Assembly: GCA_964643885.1 (NCBI GenBank)
Contig: CAZXUI010000001.1
Location: 62,001 to 126,000, forward strand
DNA length: 64,000 bases
Direction of reading: 5' to 3'
Source: CAADGL01 sp964643885
GTDB taxonomy: Bacteria > Planctomycetota > Phycisphaerae > UBA1845 > Fen-1342
Part shown: one piece after another, positions 30,487-40,110 of the stretch
Numbering within the stretch: position 1 is the stretch's first letter
Layout of the letters: the number at the start of each line of letters is the position of its first letter
Made by a program: the position numbers and the translations under genes
The notes under the pieces: model-generated
What the model was told of the DNA's origin: nothing
The model's input: the letters and a program-made list of their open reading frames with translations, nothing else
Database searches by the model: none

Positions 30487-33400
30487 TTGCTTTCCGAGCA
30501 CGCGAAACTGGAAGAGCTCTTCTCGGCCGCCCTCGAGCTGGAGAATCCCGTGGAGCGCACGGCCTTCCTGGCACAGGCCTGCGCCGATAACAGCGGCCTG
30601 CGGCAGCGCGTGGAGAAGCTTCTGAGCGCCCACCAGCAGGCCAGCTCCTTCCTGAGCACTCCCGCCGTCGATCCGGACGCGACCGTCGAGTCGGGGTCCG
30701 CGGACACGCCCATCGAGGAGCGCATCGGTCCCTACCGGATCGTCCGCGAGATCGGCGAGGGTGGCTTCGGCTCGGTCTACCTCGCCGAGCAGGACTATCC
30801 GGTCCGTCGCTCCGTGGCCATCAAGGTCATCAAGCTGGGGATGGACACGCGCCAGGTCATTGCCCGCTTCGAAGCCGAGCGGCAGGCCCTGGCGATGATG
30901 GATCACCCCAACATCGCCCGCGTGCTCGAGGCGGGCTCGACCGCGTCCGGCCGGCCCTATTTCGTGATGGAGCTCGTGCGGGGCGTGCCGATCACCGAGT
31001 ATTGCGACAAGAACCGCCTCTCGATCGAGCAGCGGCTACAGCTCTTCCTGCCTGTCTGCAACGCCGTGCACCACGCCCACCAGAAGGGCATCGTGCACCG
31101 CGACATCAAACCCGGCAACATCCTCGTCATGCTGCGCGACAACGAGGCGATTCCGAAAGTCATCGACTTCGGCATCGCCAAGGCTGTGACACGCCCGCTG
31201 ACGGAGCGGCCGGCCGACACGGGCCAACATCAGTTCCTCGGCACGCCGGAGTACATGAGCCCGGACCAGGCGGACGACGCGCTGGACATCGACACGCGGA
31301 CGGATATTTACTCGCTCGGCGCTGTGCTTTATGAGCTGCTGACCGGCGGAACGCCGCTCGACCTCGCCTCGCGAAAGACCCGCGGGCCCGAAGAGATCCG
31401 CCGCGTTCTGCGGGAGGTGGACCCGCAGCGGCCGTCTGAGCGCGTGCTGGCCGCCCTCTCTAAGGACGACAGCGTGGCCCGGCAGCGGCGCTGCGCCGCG
31501 GCACTTCTGCCCCGGCTCTTGCGCGGCGACCTGGATTGGATTGTTCTCAAGGCGCTCGAAAAGGACCGCACGCGGCGCTACCAGGCGGCCAGCGAGCTGG
31601 AGCGCGACATCCTGCGGCATCTGAACGACGAGCCCGTGCAGGCCGGGCCCCCCAGGCTCGCCTATCGCGTCTCCAAGTTCGTTCGCCGCAACCGCGTCGC
31701 GGTGACGGCTAGCATGCTGGTCGGCACGGCCGTCATCGTCGCGCTGCTCGCGGCTCTCCAGGGCTGGATGCAGGCGTCTCGCGCTCGCGATGAGCTGCGC
31801 ATCCAGCGCGACCACGCCCAGATCGCGCAGGCGCAGGCCGAAGAAGCCCGGCAGGCCGAGAGCGCCCAGCGCCGGCGGGCCGAGGAAAGCGCACGTCGGG
31901 CAGAGCTTATGAGCGCTTTCCTGCGAGATATGCTCGCCTCGGTGAATCCGACTCGTGCCCGCGGCCGCGAAGTGACCGTGCTCTACCTGCTGAACGAGGC
32001 CGCCCGCCGCATCGCCGCCGGCGCCCTGGCCGAGCAGCCGGACGTCGAGGCCGGTGTGCGGATCACGCTCGGCGAGACCTACGAAGCGGTCGGCGCCTAC
32101 GCCGCGGCAGAGGGCCAGTACCGGGCCGCGGCCGAGTTGCTTGCAGCCGGCGGCGGAGACCGGGACCCGCAGGCCCTGCGCTGCCGCAGCCGCCTGGTCG
32201 GCGTTCTCAACAGCCTCCTGCGGTACGAGGAGGCCGAGCGGATCGCGCGCGACGTGGCCGAGCTCCAGCAGCAGGTGCTCGGAGATGCCCACCCGGACAC
32301 GCTCGAGACGCGCGACCGGCTGGGCCAGGCGCTGGCGGGATTGGGCAAGCTCGACGACGCCGAGCAGGTCCATGCGTCGACTCTTCAGGCCCAGCGGCGC
32401 GCCCTGGGCTTTGACCACACCGCCTCGCTCCGTTCGCAGGTGAACCTGGCCGCCGTATACCACGCACAGGGCCGGCCGGCGGAGGCCGAGTCGCTGCTGC
32501 GGACCGTCCTGACCGACATGCGCCGCGTGCTGGGCGAGCAGCACCCGGACGTGATGCGGGCCATGAATATCCTGGCCCGTGTGCTGGAAAGCGAGCGCAA
32601 GTTCGCCGCGGCCGAGCAGCTTTACCGCCAGAGCTGGGAGCTGGACAAGCAGGTACTCGGACCGGACCATCCCTCCACCCAGTTGACGATGAACAACCTG
32701 CTGCGGGTCCTTCAGGCGCAGGGGCGGTTCGAGGAGACTCGTCCGCTGGTCGCGACTCGCCTGGAGCGCCTGCGGGCGGCGGCCGAGCGGCACGACGCCA
32801 CCGCCCTGGCGATGAACGCCTACGCGTGGGAGCTGCTGACCTGCCGGCCGGCCGATCTGCGCGATCCGGAGGCTGCTCGTCGCATCGCCGAGCGAGCGGT
32901 CGAGCTGGACGGGCGCCGCGACGCGAATCTGCTCGAGACGCTCGCACTGGCCTACCGCGAGACCAAGGACATGGCTCGGGCGATCGACACCCAGCGCCTG
33001 GCGGTCCAGCGGGCGCGCCAGGGCGGGCCCTACAATGCCGACGAGATGGAGCGGCGACTGGTCGAGATGCTCGTGCAGGACGGCCGCGTGCTGGAGGTCG
33101 CCTCGCTTCAGCTCGGCGGCATGGCGTCCCAGGTGGCCGAATCGCTGGTGCAGGACTACGGCTCCGTGGGCGGTACGCTGCTGGCGCAGGCGGACGAGTT
33201 CTCGTCGCGGGGCGAATTTGAGCAGGCCGAGCCGCTGCTGCGGGCCGCCTTGGCGATGCGGCAGAAGGAGCTCCCGCAGGACCACTGGGCCGTGGCTCAG
33301 GCGAAGGCCGCGCTCGGCCAGCTCCTGATGCGCCGCGAACGATTCGCCGAGGCTGAGCAGCACCTGCTGGACGCGTACGACGTCCTCAGCCGCGATGTCC

Positions 33401-33528
33401 GGGCGCCGCGGGCGCTGCTCCAGGACACCGGCCGGCAGATCGAGGAACTTTATCTGACCTGGGGTCGGCCGGACTCCCTCCAGCGCTGGCGGGCGAGTAT
33501 CGGACCGATCGGCGGGACGGCTCCCTGA
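30487..33528 (+). CDS. Ser/Thr protein kinase with membrane anchor and TPR sensor
   Basis: A 1013-residue planctomycete-type signalling protein. The N-terminal 60 residues (L-E-E-L-F-S-A-A-L-E-L ... L-R-Q-R-V-E-K-L-L) are the helical lead-in common in these kinases. The kinase domain (about 80-370) has G-E-G-G-F-G-S-V-Y, A-I-K-V-I-K, H-R-D-I-K-P-G-N and D-F-G-I-A, all catalytic residues present. One membrane segment lies at about 404-425. The outer part (about 430-1000) contains paired TPR units with the A-x-x-x-Y-x-x-A pattern of the NB-ARC-TPR type. The start is uncertain: TTG at 30487 has GGAG 8 bases upstream; TTG at 30454 is the other option. Stand-alone gene. Confidence 0.92.
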   Translation: MLSEHAKLEELFSAALELENPVERTAFLAQACADNSGLRQRVEKLLSAHQQASSFLSTPAVDPDATVESGSADTPIEERIGPYRIVREIGEGGFGSVYLAEQDYPVRRSVAIKVIKLGMDTRQVIARFEAERQALAMMDHPNIARVLEAGSTASGRPYFVMELVRGVPITEYCDKNRLSIEQRLQLFLPVCNAVHHAHQKGIVHRDIKPGNILVMLRDNEAIPKVIDFGIAKAVTRPLTERPADTGQHQFLGTPEYMSPDQADDALDIDTRTDIYSLGAVLYELLTGGTPLDLASRKTRGPEEIRRVLREVDPQRPSERVLAALSKDDSVARQRRCAAALLPRLLRGDLDWIVLKALEKDRTRRYQAASELERDILRHLNDEPVQAGPPRLAYRVSKFVRRNRVAVTASMLVGTAVIVALLAALQGWMQASRARDELRIQRDHAQIAQAQAEEARQAESAQRRRAEESARRAELMSAFLRDMLASVNPTRARGREVTVLYLLNEAARRIAAGALAEQPDVEAGVRITLGETYEAVGAYAAAEGQYRAAAELLAAGGGDRDPQALRCRSRLVGVLNSLLRYEEAERIARDVAELQQQVLGDAHPDTLETRDRLGQALAGLGKLDDAEQVHASTLQAQRRALGFDHTASLRSQVNLAAVYHAQGRPAEAESLLRTVLTDMRRVLGEQHPDVMRAMNILARVLESERKFAAAEQLYRQSWELDKQVLGPDHPSTQLTMNNLLRVLQAQGRFEETRPLVATRLERLRAAAERHDATALAMNAYAWELLTCRPADLRDPEAARRIAERAVELDGRRDANLLETLALAYRETKDMARAIDTQRLAVQRARQGGPYNADEMERRLVEMLVQDGRVLEVASLQLGGMASQVAESLVQDYGSVGGTLLAQADEFSSRGEFEQAEPLLRAALAMRQKELPQDHWAVAQAKAALGQLLMRRERFAEAEQHLLDAYDVLSRDVRAPRALLQDTGRQIEELYLTWGRPDSLQRWRASIGPIGGTAP

Positions 33529-33652
33529 TCGGCCGGCGAAGATTTCCGGATGCGGCGTGAGGCGCCGTCCGCCTCGTTGGCGCCTACTCCTGGGGCGGCT
33601 GCCTCAGGGGGGAACCGGCGCCCGACAACGAACAACGAAAAGGACCCCACCG

Positions 33653-36310
33653 ATGCGGTGCATGCGTCAAGCGTTTCTGGCCACTCTGGCGATGGTGCTG
33701 GCCGTTTTCGCGGCGGCGGACGAAGCCCGCTTTCCGCTGCTTCGGGCGGTGCCGGACGACGCATTCCTCTGCGTGTCGGAGCGTTACAACCCGGAGCGCG
33801 AGTTCCTCAACCGATACTGGCACGAGGTCTTCGAGGCCTTCAGTCAGAGCGGCTTCGTCGCCGACCTGTTCGAGGTCGTCGGGTCCCTGCTCGACGAGCA
33901 GCAGCGGGCCGAGGTCGAGCGGGTCCGGCAGCGGGCGGTCGAGCTCTTTGGTGCGGTCGATTGGGCGCAGATCGATCGCGGGCAGATGATCTTCGTGGAG
34001 CGCTTCCCGGCGCCTTCGTCCCTGAGCGGCCGCGAACCGCATCTCGGACCGGCCCACATGTACTTCGCGTTCGAGTCCGACGCCGCGGGCTTCACGGAGA
34101 ATTACGGCAAGCTCGTGGCGATCCTCGAAGCCCTGGCCGACGAAATCAACAAGCTCGTCGGTGCCCAGGCACTCGAGGTGATTCAGACCGAGGCGCACGG
34201 AGGGCAGGTCGCGGAACTCAACCTGCTGGCGATGATTCCGAGCGATCGGGGCGTGCAGTTGCACCTGCTGGTCGCACGGCGCGGGAACGTGGTGATGATG
34301 GGGCTCGGGCGCGAGCTGCTCCATGACTCGCTGGAGCTGCTCGCGCAGTACGACGCCGCGCCGGACGCGCCCGGCCGCATCCCCGGCTCGCTGCTCGGCA
34401 ACGAGCGCTTCCGCCGCGCCTTCGAGTCGCTCCCCGAGCCGGAGGACTCGCTGGTCTTCTTCGATATGCAGATCATGCTCAAGCCCTTCCGCGGCCTGAT
34501 GGACATCGCCGCCGCCCAGATGAGGGCTCCCGGGGACGTCTATCACAACACCGGCCAAAACCCCGAGGCCAGCCGCCTGAACGGCCGGGCGCTGGCCGCA
34601 TACGCTGCCGGCGACTATGAGAAGGCGCTCGAACTGGTCCGGCAGGCCCATCAGCTCGCCGCCGACGACTCGATCGTGCTCTACAACCTGGCCTGCTTCA
34701 GTGCGCTCGTCGGCCGAAAAGACGAGGCGCTCGAGTGGCTCGAGCGCGCCGTCGAGGCCGGCTTCTATGCGCCGCGGAAGATCACGCAGGACTCGGATCT
34801 GCGCAGCCTGCGCGACGAGCCGCGTTTCGAGGCCGCCGTCGAGCGGGCGCGGGAGAAGGCGGCGCTCGTGGCGGGGCGGGACGTGGTCGTGAACGCGTCG
34901 AAGAGCGGCGAGGCCTACAAGCTCTGCATGGAGGCGGTGCAGGCAGCCGAGCAGGAGGATTACGAGCAGAGCCTGCGCCTGGTCGAGCAGGCCTATGCGG
35001 CGGCGCCCAGCGACTCGCGCGTGCTCTACAACCTGGCCGTCGCCCACGCCCGGCTCGACCACGACGAGCAGGCGCTCCGCTTTCTACGGCAGGCGGTCGA
35101 AGGCGGCTACTACTGCCCCGCGGAGATCGGATCGAACGCGGCGCTGGCGGAGCTGCGGGCGAACCCGCGCTACGGCGAAGCGCTCGACCTGGCCAGACAG
35201 AAGGCCTCGCAGCTCGCGATGCAGCAGTCGGCGGGGGAGGCGGAGGTGTTTCTGGGCGTCAGCCGGCAGGTGATCGATGCCGTCGCGATCATCGACACGA
35301 TCGCCGAAGTGCAGTGGACGGAGGGGTACACGGTGCACAGCAGCGCCGTCGCCCGGCTCGTGCCCGACGCACGCGAGCGGCCTTTCTATCGCGTGCTGGC
35401 CGACGGCGGATCGATCCAGGACTTCGACCGTTTTCTGCCCAGGGAGACGGAGTCCTTCTCGGTCAGCCATGCGGTCAACGTCGACGCGCTCTATGAGTTC
35501 ATTCTCGGAACTATCCGCGACACCGGTTCCCGCGGCGAGCAGATGCTCGACGGCTGGGCCGACTGGCAGCAGAAGCTCGGTGTGGACGTCCGCCGCGACG
35601 TGCTCGACTGGATCGGCCAGGAAATCACCTGCGTGACGCTCGGCGACGGCGGCGGATGGGTCTGGATGCTGGCCGTCCGCGACGAAGCCGCGGCCAGGTC
35701 GAAGGTCGGCGAATTGATCAAGCACCTCTCGGAGAACCTCGGCGAGCTCTCGAAGGACGTGCCGATGCTGGCCATGCTCAGCGTCCAGGCCTCGCCGGCC
35801 GAAAGTCCGCTGCTCCAGGGCTTCGAGGAGCTGCGCTTCGCGCTCGCGCCGGCAGAGCCGCTCGTCTGGGGCGTGACGGAAGGCCGCCTCATGATCGCCA
35901 GCACGCCGCAGGCCATGGAGCTGTGTCTCCAGACGGCACGCGGCGCCCATCCCAACATCCGCGAGAACCCGCGCGCCAGCGCCGAAATGCTCCTGCCCGA
36001 GGGAAACTGTGTCGCGCTCTCGCTCACAGACCAGCGCCGGCTGGGAGACGGGATCGCGGCGATCATCGACATGGTCGCGCCGATGGGCGGCATGGTGGCC
36101 ATGGCCATCCCCGACGCCAAGGCCCGGCAGGTCATCACGCGGCTCGCGGCGGCCCTAGGCAAGCTCGCTCCGGTCGCCAGAAAGATCGACTTCTTCAAAT
36201 CGGCCGCCTCGCGCACGACCTTCGACGGCGACGCCTGGCACACGCACACGGTTACCCACTATCGCGAACCGGCCGAACCGGCCGAACCGACCGGCGCGAC
36301 CGGCGGCTGA
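33653..36310 (+). CDS. Large secreted protein with two TPR-like modules
   Basis: An 885-residue protein with signal peptide (A-F-L-A-T-L-A-M-V-L-A-V-F-A-A-A). No named family is certain. The outer parts (about 25-290 and 535-880) look like one alpha/beta fold repeated or interrupted, with pieces such as D-S-L-V-F-F-D-M and L-V-W-G-V-T-E-G-R-L-M-I-A-S-T-P-Q that recall the DUF3352-type secreted proteins of planctomycetes. Between them, about residues 300-520, are two similar modules of about 100 residues, each a TPR pair (E-K-A-L-E-L-V-R-Q-A, V-L-Y-N-L-A) followed by S-D-L-R-S-L-R or A-A-L-A-E-L-R. AAGGA precedes the ATG. Downstream of the kinase, possibly functionally linked. Confidence 0.65.
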   Translation: MRCMRQAFLATLAMVLAVFAAADEARFPLLRAVPDDAFLCVSERYNPEREFLNRYWHEVFEAFSQSGFVADLFEVVGSLLDEQQRAEVERVRQRAVELFGAVDWAQIDRGQMIFVERFPAPSSLSGREPHLGPAHMYFAFESDAAGFTENYGKLVAILEALADEINKLVGAQALEVIQTEAHGGQVAELNLLAMIPSDRGVQLHLLVARRGNVVMMGLGRELLHDSLELLAQYDAAPDAPGRIPGSLLGNERFRRAFESLPEPEDSLVFFDMQIMLKPFRGLMDIAAAQMRAPGDVYHNTGQNPEASRLNGRALAAYAAGDYEKALELVRQAHQLAADDSIVLYNLACFSALVGRKDEALEWLERAVEAGFYAPRKITQDSDLRSLRDEPRFEAAVERAREKAALVAGRDVVVNASKSGEAYKLCMEAVQAAEQEDYEQSLRLVEQAYAAAPSDSRVLYNLAVAHARLDHDEQALRFLRQAVEGGYYCPAEIGSNAALAELRANPRYGEALDLARQKASQLAMQQSAGEAEVFLGVSRQVIDAVAIIDTIAEVQWTEGYTVHSSAVARLVPDARERPFYRVLADGGSIQDFDRFLPRETESFSVSHAVNVDALYEFILGTIRDTGSRGEQMLDGWADWQQKLGVDVRRDVLDWIGQEITCVTLGDGGGWVWMLAVRDEAAARSKVGELIKHLSENLGELSKDVPMLAMLSVQASPAESPLLQGFEELRFALAPAEPLVWGVTEGRLMIASTPQAMELCLQTARGAHPNIRENPRASAEMLLPEGNCVALSLTDQRRLGDGIAAIIDMVAPMGGMVAMAIPDAKARQVITRLAAALGKLAPVARKIDFFKSAASRTTFDGDAWHTHTVTHYREPAEPAEPTGATGG

Positions 36311-36392
36311 CCGCGGCCCTCCGCCGCGCCGGCGAATCCGGCGCGGCGGACGCCGAGCGTGCGCGACAACGGTCCGCCCGCAGCCCGGCGCG

Positions 36393-37898
36393 CTACTGCT
36401 GGCCGATCACGGTCACGCCGCACGAGCGAATCGTCATCGGCTTGCTGATCGTAAGCGTCTCGTCCGAAACACCCGGCTTGAGCCAGAGCTGCGGCGGGCT
36501 GTACTCGGGCGCGGGCAGATCGAAGACCGCATCGACGCCCTCCACCATCGTGTCCCACGGCCGGTTGAAGCTGCCCGTCTCGCGTCCGGCGTGGTTGAAG
36601 TCGACCCAGACGTTGAATCTCGGGTTCCGCCAGTTCTCTCGGTTCTGCGAGGTCTGCGAGATCGTCAGCACGTTGTACTCGTCGTCGTCGCAGTCGCCCC
36701 AAAGCTCTCCGCAGGGCGCACCCTGCCAGAACACGTTCGGATTGGAGAAGATTCCGATCCGCTCGAAATCGCCGGCGTCGTTGTTGTAGGACATGATCGT
36801 GCGGTAGCCCACGCCGTCGTCGCCGGTGAAGCGATGGCCGTACGAATAGCAGTGCTCGTTGCAGCCGGAGCCGGCGTCTTCGCGGTTGTGGGCGCAGCCC
36901 TGGAGATGCCCCAGCTCGTGCGGGAAGCTCCAGTTCGAGCTCGCGCAGGAGAGCTTCACCACGCAGAAGCCCTCGGCCGCGCCGCTCGGCAGGCAGTAGG
37001 CGATGCCGCAGCCGTCCTGGCCGACCTCTCCGACGATCAGCACGACGAAATCCGCGCCGTACAGATCGCGGAAGCCGTGGGCGTTGTCGATCAGCCCGTC
37101 GGCCGGGTCGGTCAGGTTGTCGCGGTCGATTTCCATGTCGAACGTCTCGCCGTATCCGGTCTCATAGGCGAACACGAGCCGCGCCCGCGCCCCGATGAAG
37201 CTGTCCGCATAGGCCTGGTTCGTCGTGTCGATTGCGAGCTGCGCCTCGGCCATCATCTGGTCCGTGCCGCCCGCTTCCGTGCGCGCCACCGTCGTATAGA
37301 CGATCAGCACGTCGAAGACGATCGTCGGCTGCGCGGCGCACTCGTTCATGCCGCGGGCCGCGTCACCCGCACCGTCCGCCGGCGCTTCCGCGTGGACCGG
37401 CTCCAGCGGCTCGGCGTCCGGCGTGGGGAAACGCCGCCCGCCGGATTCCGTCCGGCATTCGTCGAAGTCCCGGCTCTCGAAGGGCACAGCGATGTGCGAT
37501 CCGTCCGGCCGCGTGCGGATCTGAAGCTGCGTTTTGGCCAGCGGCGTGCGGATGATGCCCGCGACGGCGCCGTTGACGCTGGTGACAATGATGCGGGCGT
37601 GGGGGTCATCCGCCAGCGATGCGAAGACGCTGAAACTGCGTTCGGAGCGGCGTTCGACCCGCTCGACGCGGGCGGCGAGCGGTCCCTGCCCAAGATCCAG
37701 CAGGAACGCATCGCTCGGTGCGAGCCGGTCGAGCAGGTCACGGTCGAGCAGCAGCTCCCGCTCCGTCAGCCCCTGGTCGCCCGCGAGGACCGTTGCAAGC
37801 ACTTCGGCCGGCCGCGGTTGTGCGCCAGGCGGCGCGATCTGACCGAGTGCCGCGGCGCACAGCCCCGCCGCGGCCAGCATGGTGAAGAACGTTTTCAC
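36393..37898 (-). CDS. Secreted zinc metalloprotease (metzincin)
   Basis: A 501-residue exported peptidase. Signal peptide (T-F-F-T-M-L-A-A-A-G-L-C-A-A-A-L-G), a prodomain-like stretch to about 190, then a reprolysin/pappalysin-like catalytic domain with H-E-L-G-H-L-Q-G-C-A-H-N (three zinc-binding His and the Gly of the metzincin motif, about 333-344) and the Met-turn I-M-S-Y-N near 380. Many Cys pairs suggest disulfides. The C-terminal 90 residues form a beta region ending S-K-P-M-T-I-R-S-C-G-V. GTG start with AAAGGA upstream. It lies 27 bases downstream of a fibre-like gene, so probably co-transcribed and perhaps acting on it. Confidence 0.88.
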   Translation of the reverse strand: MKTFFTMLAAAGLCAAALGQIAPPGAQPRPAEVLATVLAGDQGLTERELLLDRDLLDRLAPSDAFLLDLGQGPLAARVERVERRSERSFSVFASLADDPHARIIVTSVNGAVAGIIRTPLAKTQLQIRTRPDGSHIAVPFESRDFDECRTESGGRRFPTPDAEPLEPVHAEAPADGAGDAARGMNECAAQPTIVFDVLIVYTTVARTEAGGTDQMMAEAQLAIDTTNQAYADSFIGARARLVFAYETGYGETFDMEIDRDNLTDPADGLIDNAHGFRDLYGADFVVLIVGEVGQDGCGIAYCLPSGAAEGFCVVKLSCASSNWSFPHELGHLQGCAHNREDAGSGCNEHCYSYGHRFTGDDGVGYRTIMSYNNDAGDFERIGIFSNPNVFWQGAPCGELWGDCDDDEYNVLTISQTSQNRENWRNPRFNVWVDFNHAGRETGSFNRPWDTMVEGVDAVFDLPAPEYSPPQLWLKPGVSDETLTISKPMTIRSCGVTVIGQQ

Positions 37899-37925
37899 GC
37901 GTATTCCTTTCGTTGCCGTAGCGAG

Positions 37926-39824
37926 TTACTGGAGATTCACCAGAACCAGGACCATGCCGCTCTCCCGCTGCGCCAGACCGGTCATCGCCTTGCCGATGAT
38001 GGCGTCGTCGGCCAGCTCGCGGTCCAGCACGGGCATGGCGTAGCCCGGGAGGTCGGACGTGGTCAGCCGATCGCCCGGCTCGACGCCCCGCATGCGCGTG
38101 TCGCACAAGACCCACACGCGGCCGGACATCGCCACCGGCAGGTTGCGCTCGTCCGCGGGGGCCGTGCCGAGCACGACACCTGCGCCCAGGTCATTGGCGC
38201 CGCTGATCACGCCGGCCACGCGCTTGTTGTACGCCTGGCGCGAGACGCACAGGCTGCCGGGCTTGTCCGGGTCGATGGCGACGACCATGCCGGGCAGCGC
38301 CGCTTCCGAGAACTCGAAGCGCTCGGCGAGGTCTGCCCCGCCGACGATCTCCAGCACATTGCACGAGACGGTTCCGTTGACCTCGACACGGCCATCGGCC
38401 TCGATCGCGGTGCCCTCGGACCGGAAGTAGCCGGCGACGCCGTTGGGGTTCGCAAGGTCGATCTCGGCCCGAATGCCGTATTCCCAGGCTTCCTCGATGT
38501 GGATGCCCGTTTCCGAGCCGGCCGAGACCTGGACTGCCAGGCCGCCCTGGTTGGCCGCGCGGATGGCCGGCGCGGCGGCGCCGGGGCCGATTGCCCACAC
38601 GCCGGTCGCGAAGTTGCTGCCGGCCTCGCCCACGACGCCCGCACCGTCGTCGAGACCCAGCCCGTAGACGCCGTAGGTCGCCTCGCCGCGCACGCCCTCG
38701 CCCCCGACGTCGCTCGCGATTCCCTGCACGCCGATCCGCTCGCCATCGCCCTGGACACCCGTGACCGACTCACCCCGAACCCCGACACCGGCCCGCGAAA
38801 GGCTGGTTCCCAGCACGCCGAACGTGATCGCCTCATGGTTGGATTGCGACGACGTGGCCCGGCCGCGAACACCGGCCGCGCCGCTCTCCGCAGAGTGCGT
38901 CACGCCGTCGACGCCAGGCGCGTCGCCCGAGACGTGCGGGTGCACGCCGTAGACGCCGACTCCCGACCGCCCGGCGCCGCGCCCGTAGACGCCGAAGCCG
39001 AAGTCGTCCGTGGCATCGCCGAAGACACCGCGCCCGCTGACGCTGGTGCCGTAGACACCGTAGCCCACGGCCGCGCTCGATCCCCACACGCCGATCGTCG
39101 ACGGCCCGGTGCCGAAGTTGGCACCGCGGACCGCCGTGGAGAACGCGCCCGCGCCGGCGTCCTGGACGGCGCCGTAGACCGCCGTCGCGTTGGCGGCGGT
39201 GCCCTGGATCTCCGCCTGAACGGCGATGCCGCTGCCGGGATTGCGCGAGACGAGCGTCGTGCCGCCCGCGTCGTTGTAGAACAGGCCGGCCGGCCCGCCC
39301 ATCGAGGTCACGTTCAGCGCGGCGTCGGTGTTGGCAGGGTTGCTGTTGCGAAACACGCCGGCCCAGCCCAGGTCGTTATTGACGATCTCGAAGACAGGAC
39401 CGAGGTTCGTGTCCGCGACGCCGCTGAACGGCAGGCTCAGACCGATCGCATACGGAGCGGGCGTCAGCTCCTGCCGCGGCAGAAGTGTCGTGAACGCACC
39501 GCCGCCGCCGCTCGTGCGAACGGAGATCTCGAGCCAGCGGGCCTGACCCTCAAACTGTGCCCCGAATTCGAGGCCCGCCGTGAAGCGGCCGCCGGAGACC
39601 GGGTGAGCGTTCAGCGCGACGGTCGGCCCGACCTGGTTGCCCGCGACGGCCGCGTCGAACAACCTGAACTCGAAGTCGCAGGGTTCGCTGATGGGCAGAC
39701 CGTTGCGGATCAGATCTCCCTGGTAGGTGAACGCCGTTCCGACGGGCGACTGGGCCGCGGCGTGCGGAGCCGCGAGCGCGGCGAAGGCCAGTCCGAACGC
39801 GAACACTTGCCGAGTGACATTCAT
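37926..39824 (-). CDS. Secreted G-V-Y-G repeat fibre-like protein with IMC/peptidase-G2-like end
   Basis: A 632-residue exported protein. Signal peptide cut after A-H-A-A-A. The N-terminal domain (about 25-150, A-F-T-Y-Q-G-D-L ... P-R-Q-E-L-T-P-A-P-Y-A) is shared with the protein at 41102-43105. A long Gly-rich beta-repeat region (about 230-480) has about 16-24-residue repeats around G-V-Y-G / G-V-W-G / G-V-R-G, as in trimeric tail-fibre-like stalks. The C-terminal domain (about 490-632, G-G-A-D-L-A-E-R-F-E-F ... V-A-G-V-I-S-G-A-N ... G-R-V-W-V ... G-D-R-L-T-T-S-D-L-P-G-Y-A-M) resembles the peptidase-G2/intramolecular-chaperone end of phage fibres. Good ribosome site AAAGGAG. A surface adhesin or fibre is inferred. 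Confidence 0.78.
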   Translation of the reverse strand: MNVTRQVFAFGLAFAALAAPHAAAQSPVGTAFTYQGDLIRNGLPISEPCDFEFRLFDAAVAGNQVGPTVALNAHPVSGGRFTAGLEFGAQFEGQARWLEISVRTSGGGGAFTTLLPRQELTPAPYAIGLSLPFSGVADTNLGPVFEIVNNDLGWAGVFRNSNPANTDAALNVTSMGGPAGLFYNDAGGTTLVSRNPGSGIAVQAEIQGTAANATAVYGAVQDAGAGAFSTAVRGANFGTGPSTIGVWGSSAAVGYGVYGTSVSGRGVFGDATDDFGFGVYGRGAGRSGVGVYGVHPHVSGDAPGVDGVTHSAESGAAGVRGRATSSQSNHEAITFGVLGTSLSRAGVGVRGESVTGVQGDGERIGVQGIASDVGGEGVRGEATYGVYGLGLDDGAGVVGEAGSNFATGVWAIGPGAAAPAIRAANQGGLAVQVSAGSETGIHIEEAWEYGIRAEIDLANPNGVAGYFRSEGTAIEADGRVEVNGTVSCNVLEIVGGADLAERFEFSEAALPGMVVAIDPDKPGSLCVSRQAYNKRVAGVISGANDLGAGVVLGTAPADERNLPVAMSGRVWVLCDTRMRGVEPGDRLTTSDLPGYAMPVLDRELADDAIIGKAMTGLAQRESGMVLVLVNLQ

Positions 39825-40110
39825 GTGCGTGCTCCTTTGAGCGTGTGGTCTCGTTGCGTGCCGCCTGAGGTCGCGGCAAGTGCAGATTGAGACGGGAAGT
39901 AGTTCCTGGAAGTCCCTCTGGTACGCCGGACCGCCTCCGGCCCCACATGCAATCAAGCGTGGCGACGGAGGCTTACTCACGCGCTGCTGCGAAATTCGAT
40001 AAAGTTTGCTGCCGCCACACTCGCGGAGTTGCCCTGCCGACGGCGGTCCGCGCCGGCAGGGCCGGCCGGTATTCGTCCAGGACGGCGACCGCGTCGATCG
40101 GGTTGTCCTG

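Noticed and set aside
30053..30625. Open frames inside and after the intron, possibly a homing endonuclease
   Set aside because: No LAGLIDADG, HNH or GIY-YIG motif; the intron is only 318 bases and its sequence is taken up by ribozyme helices.
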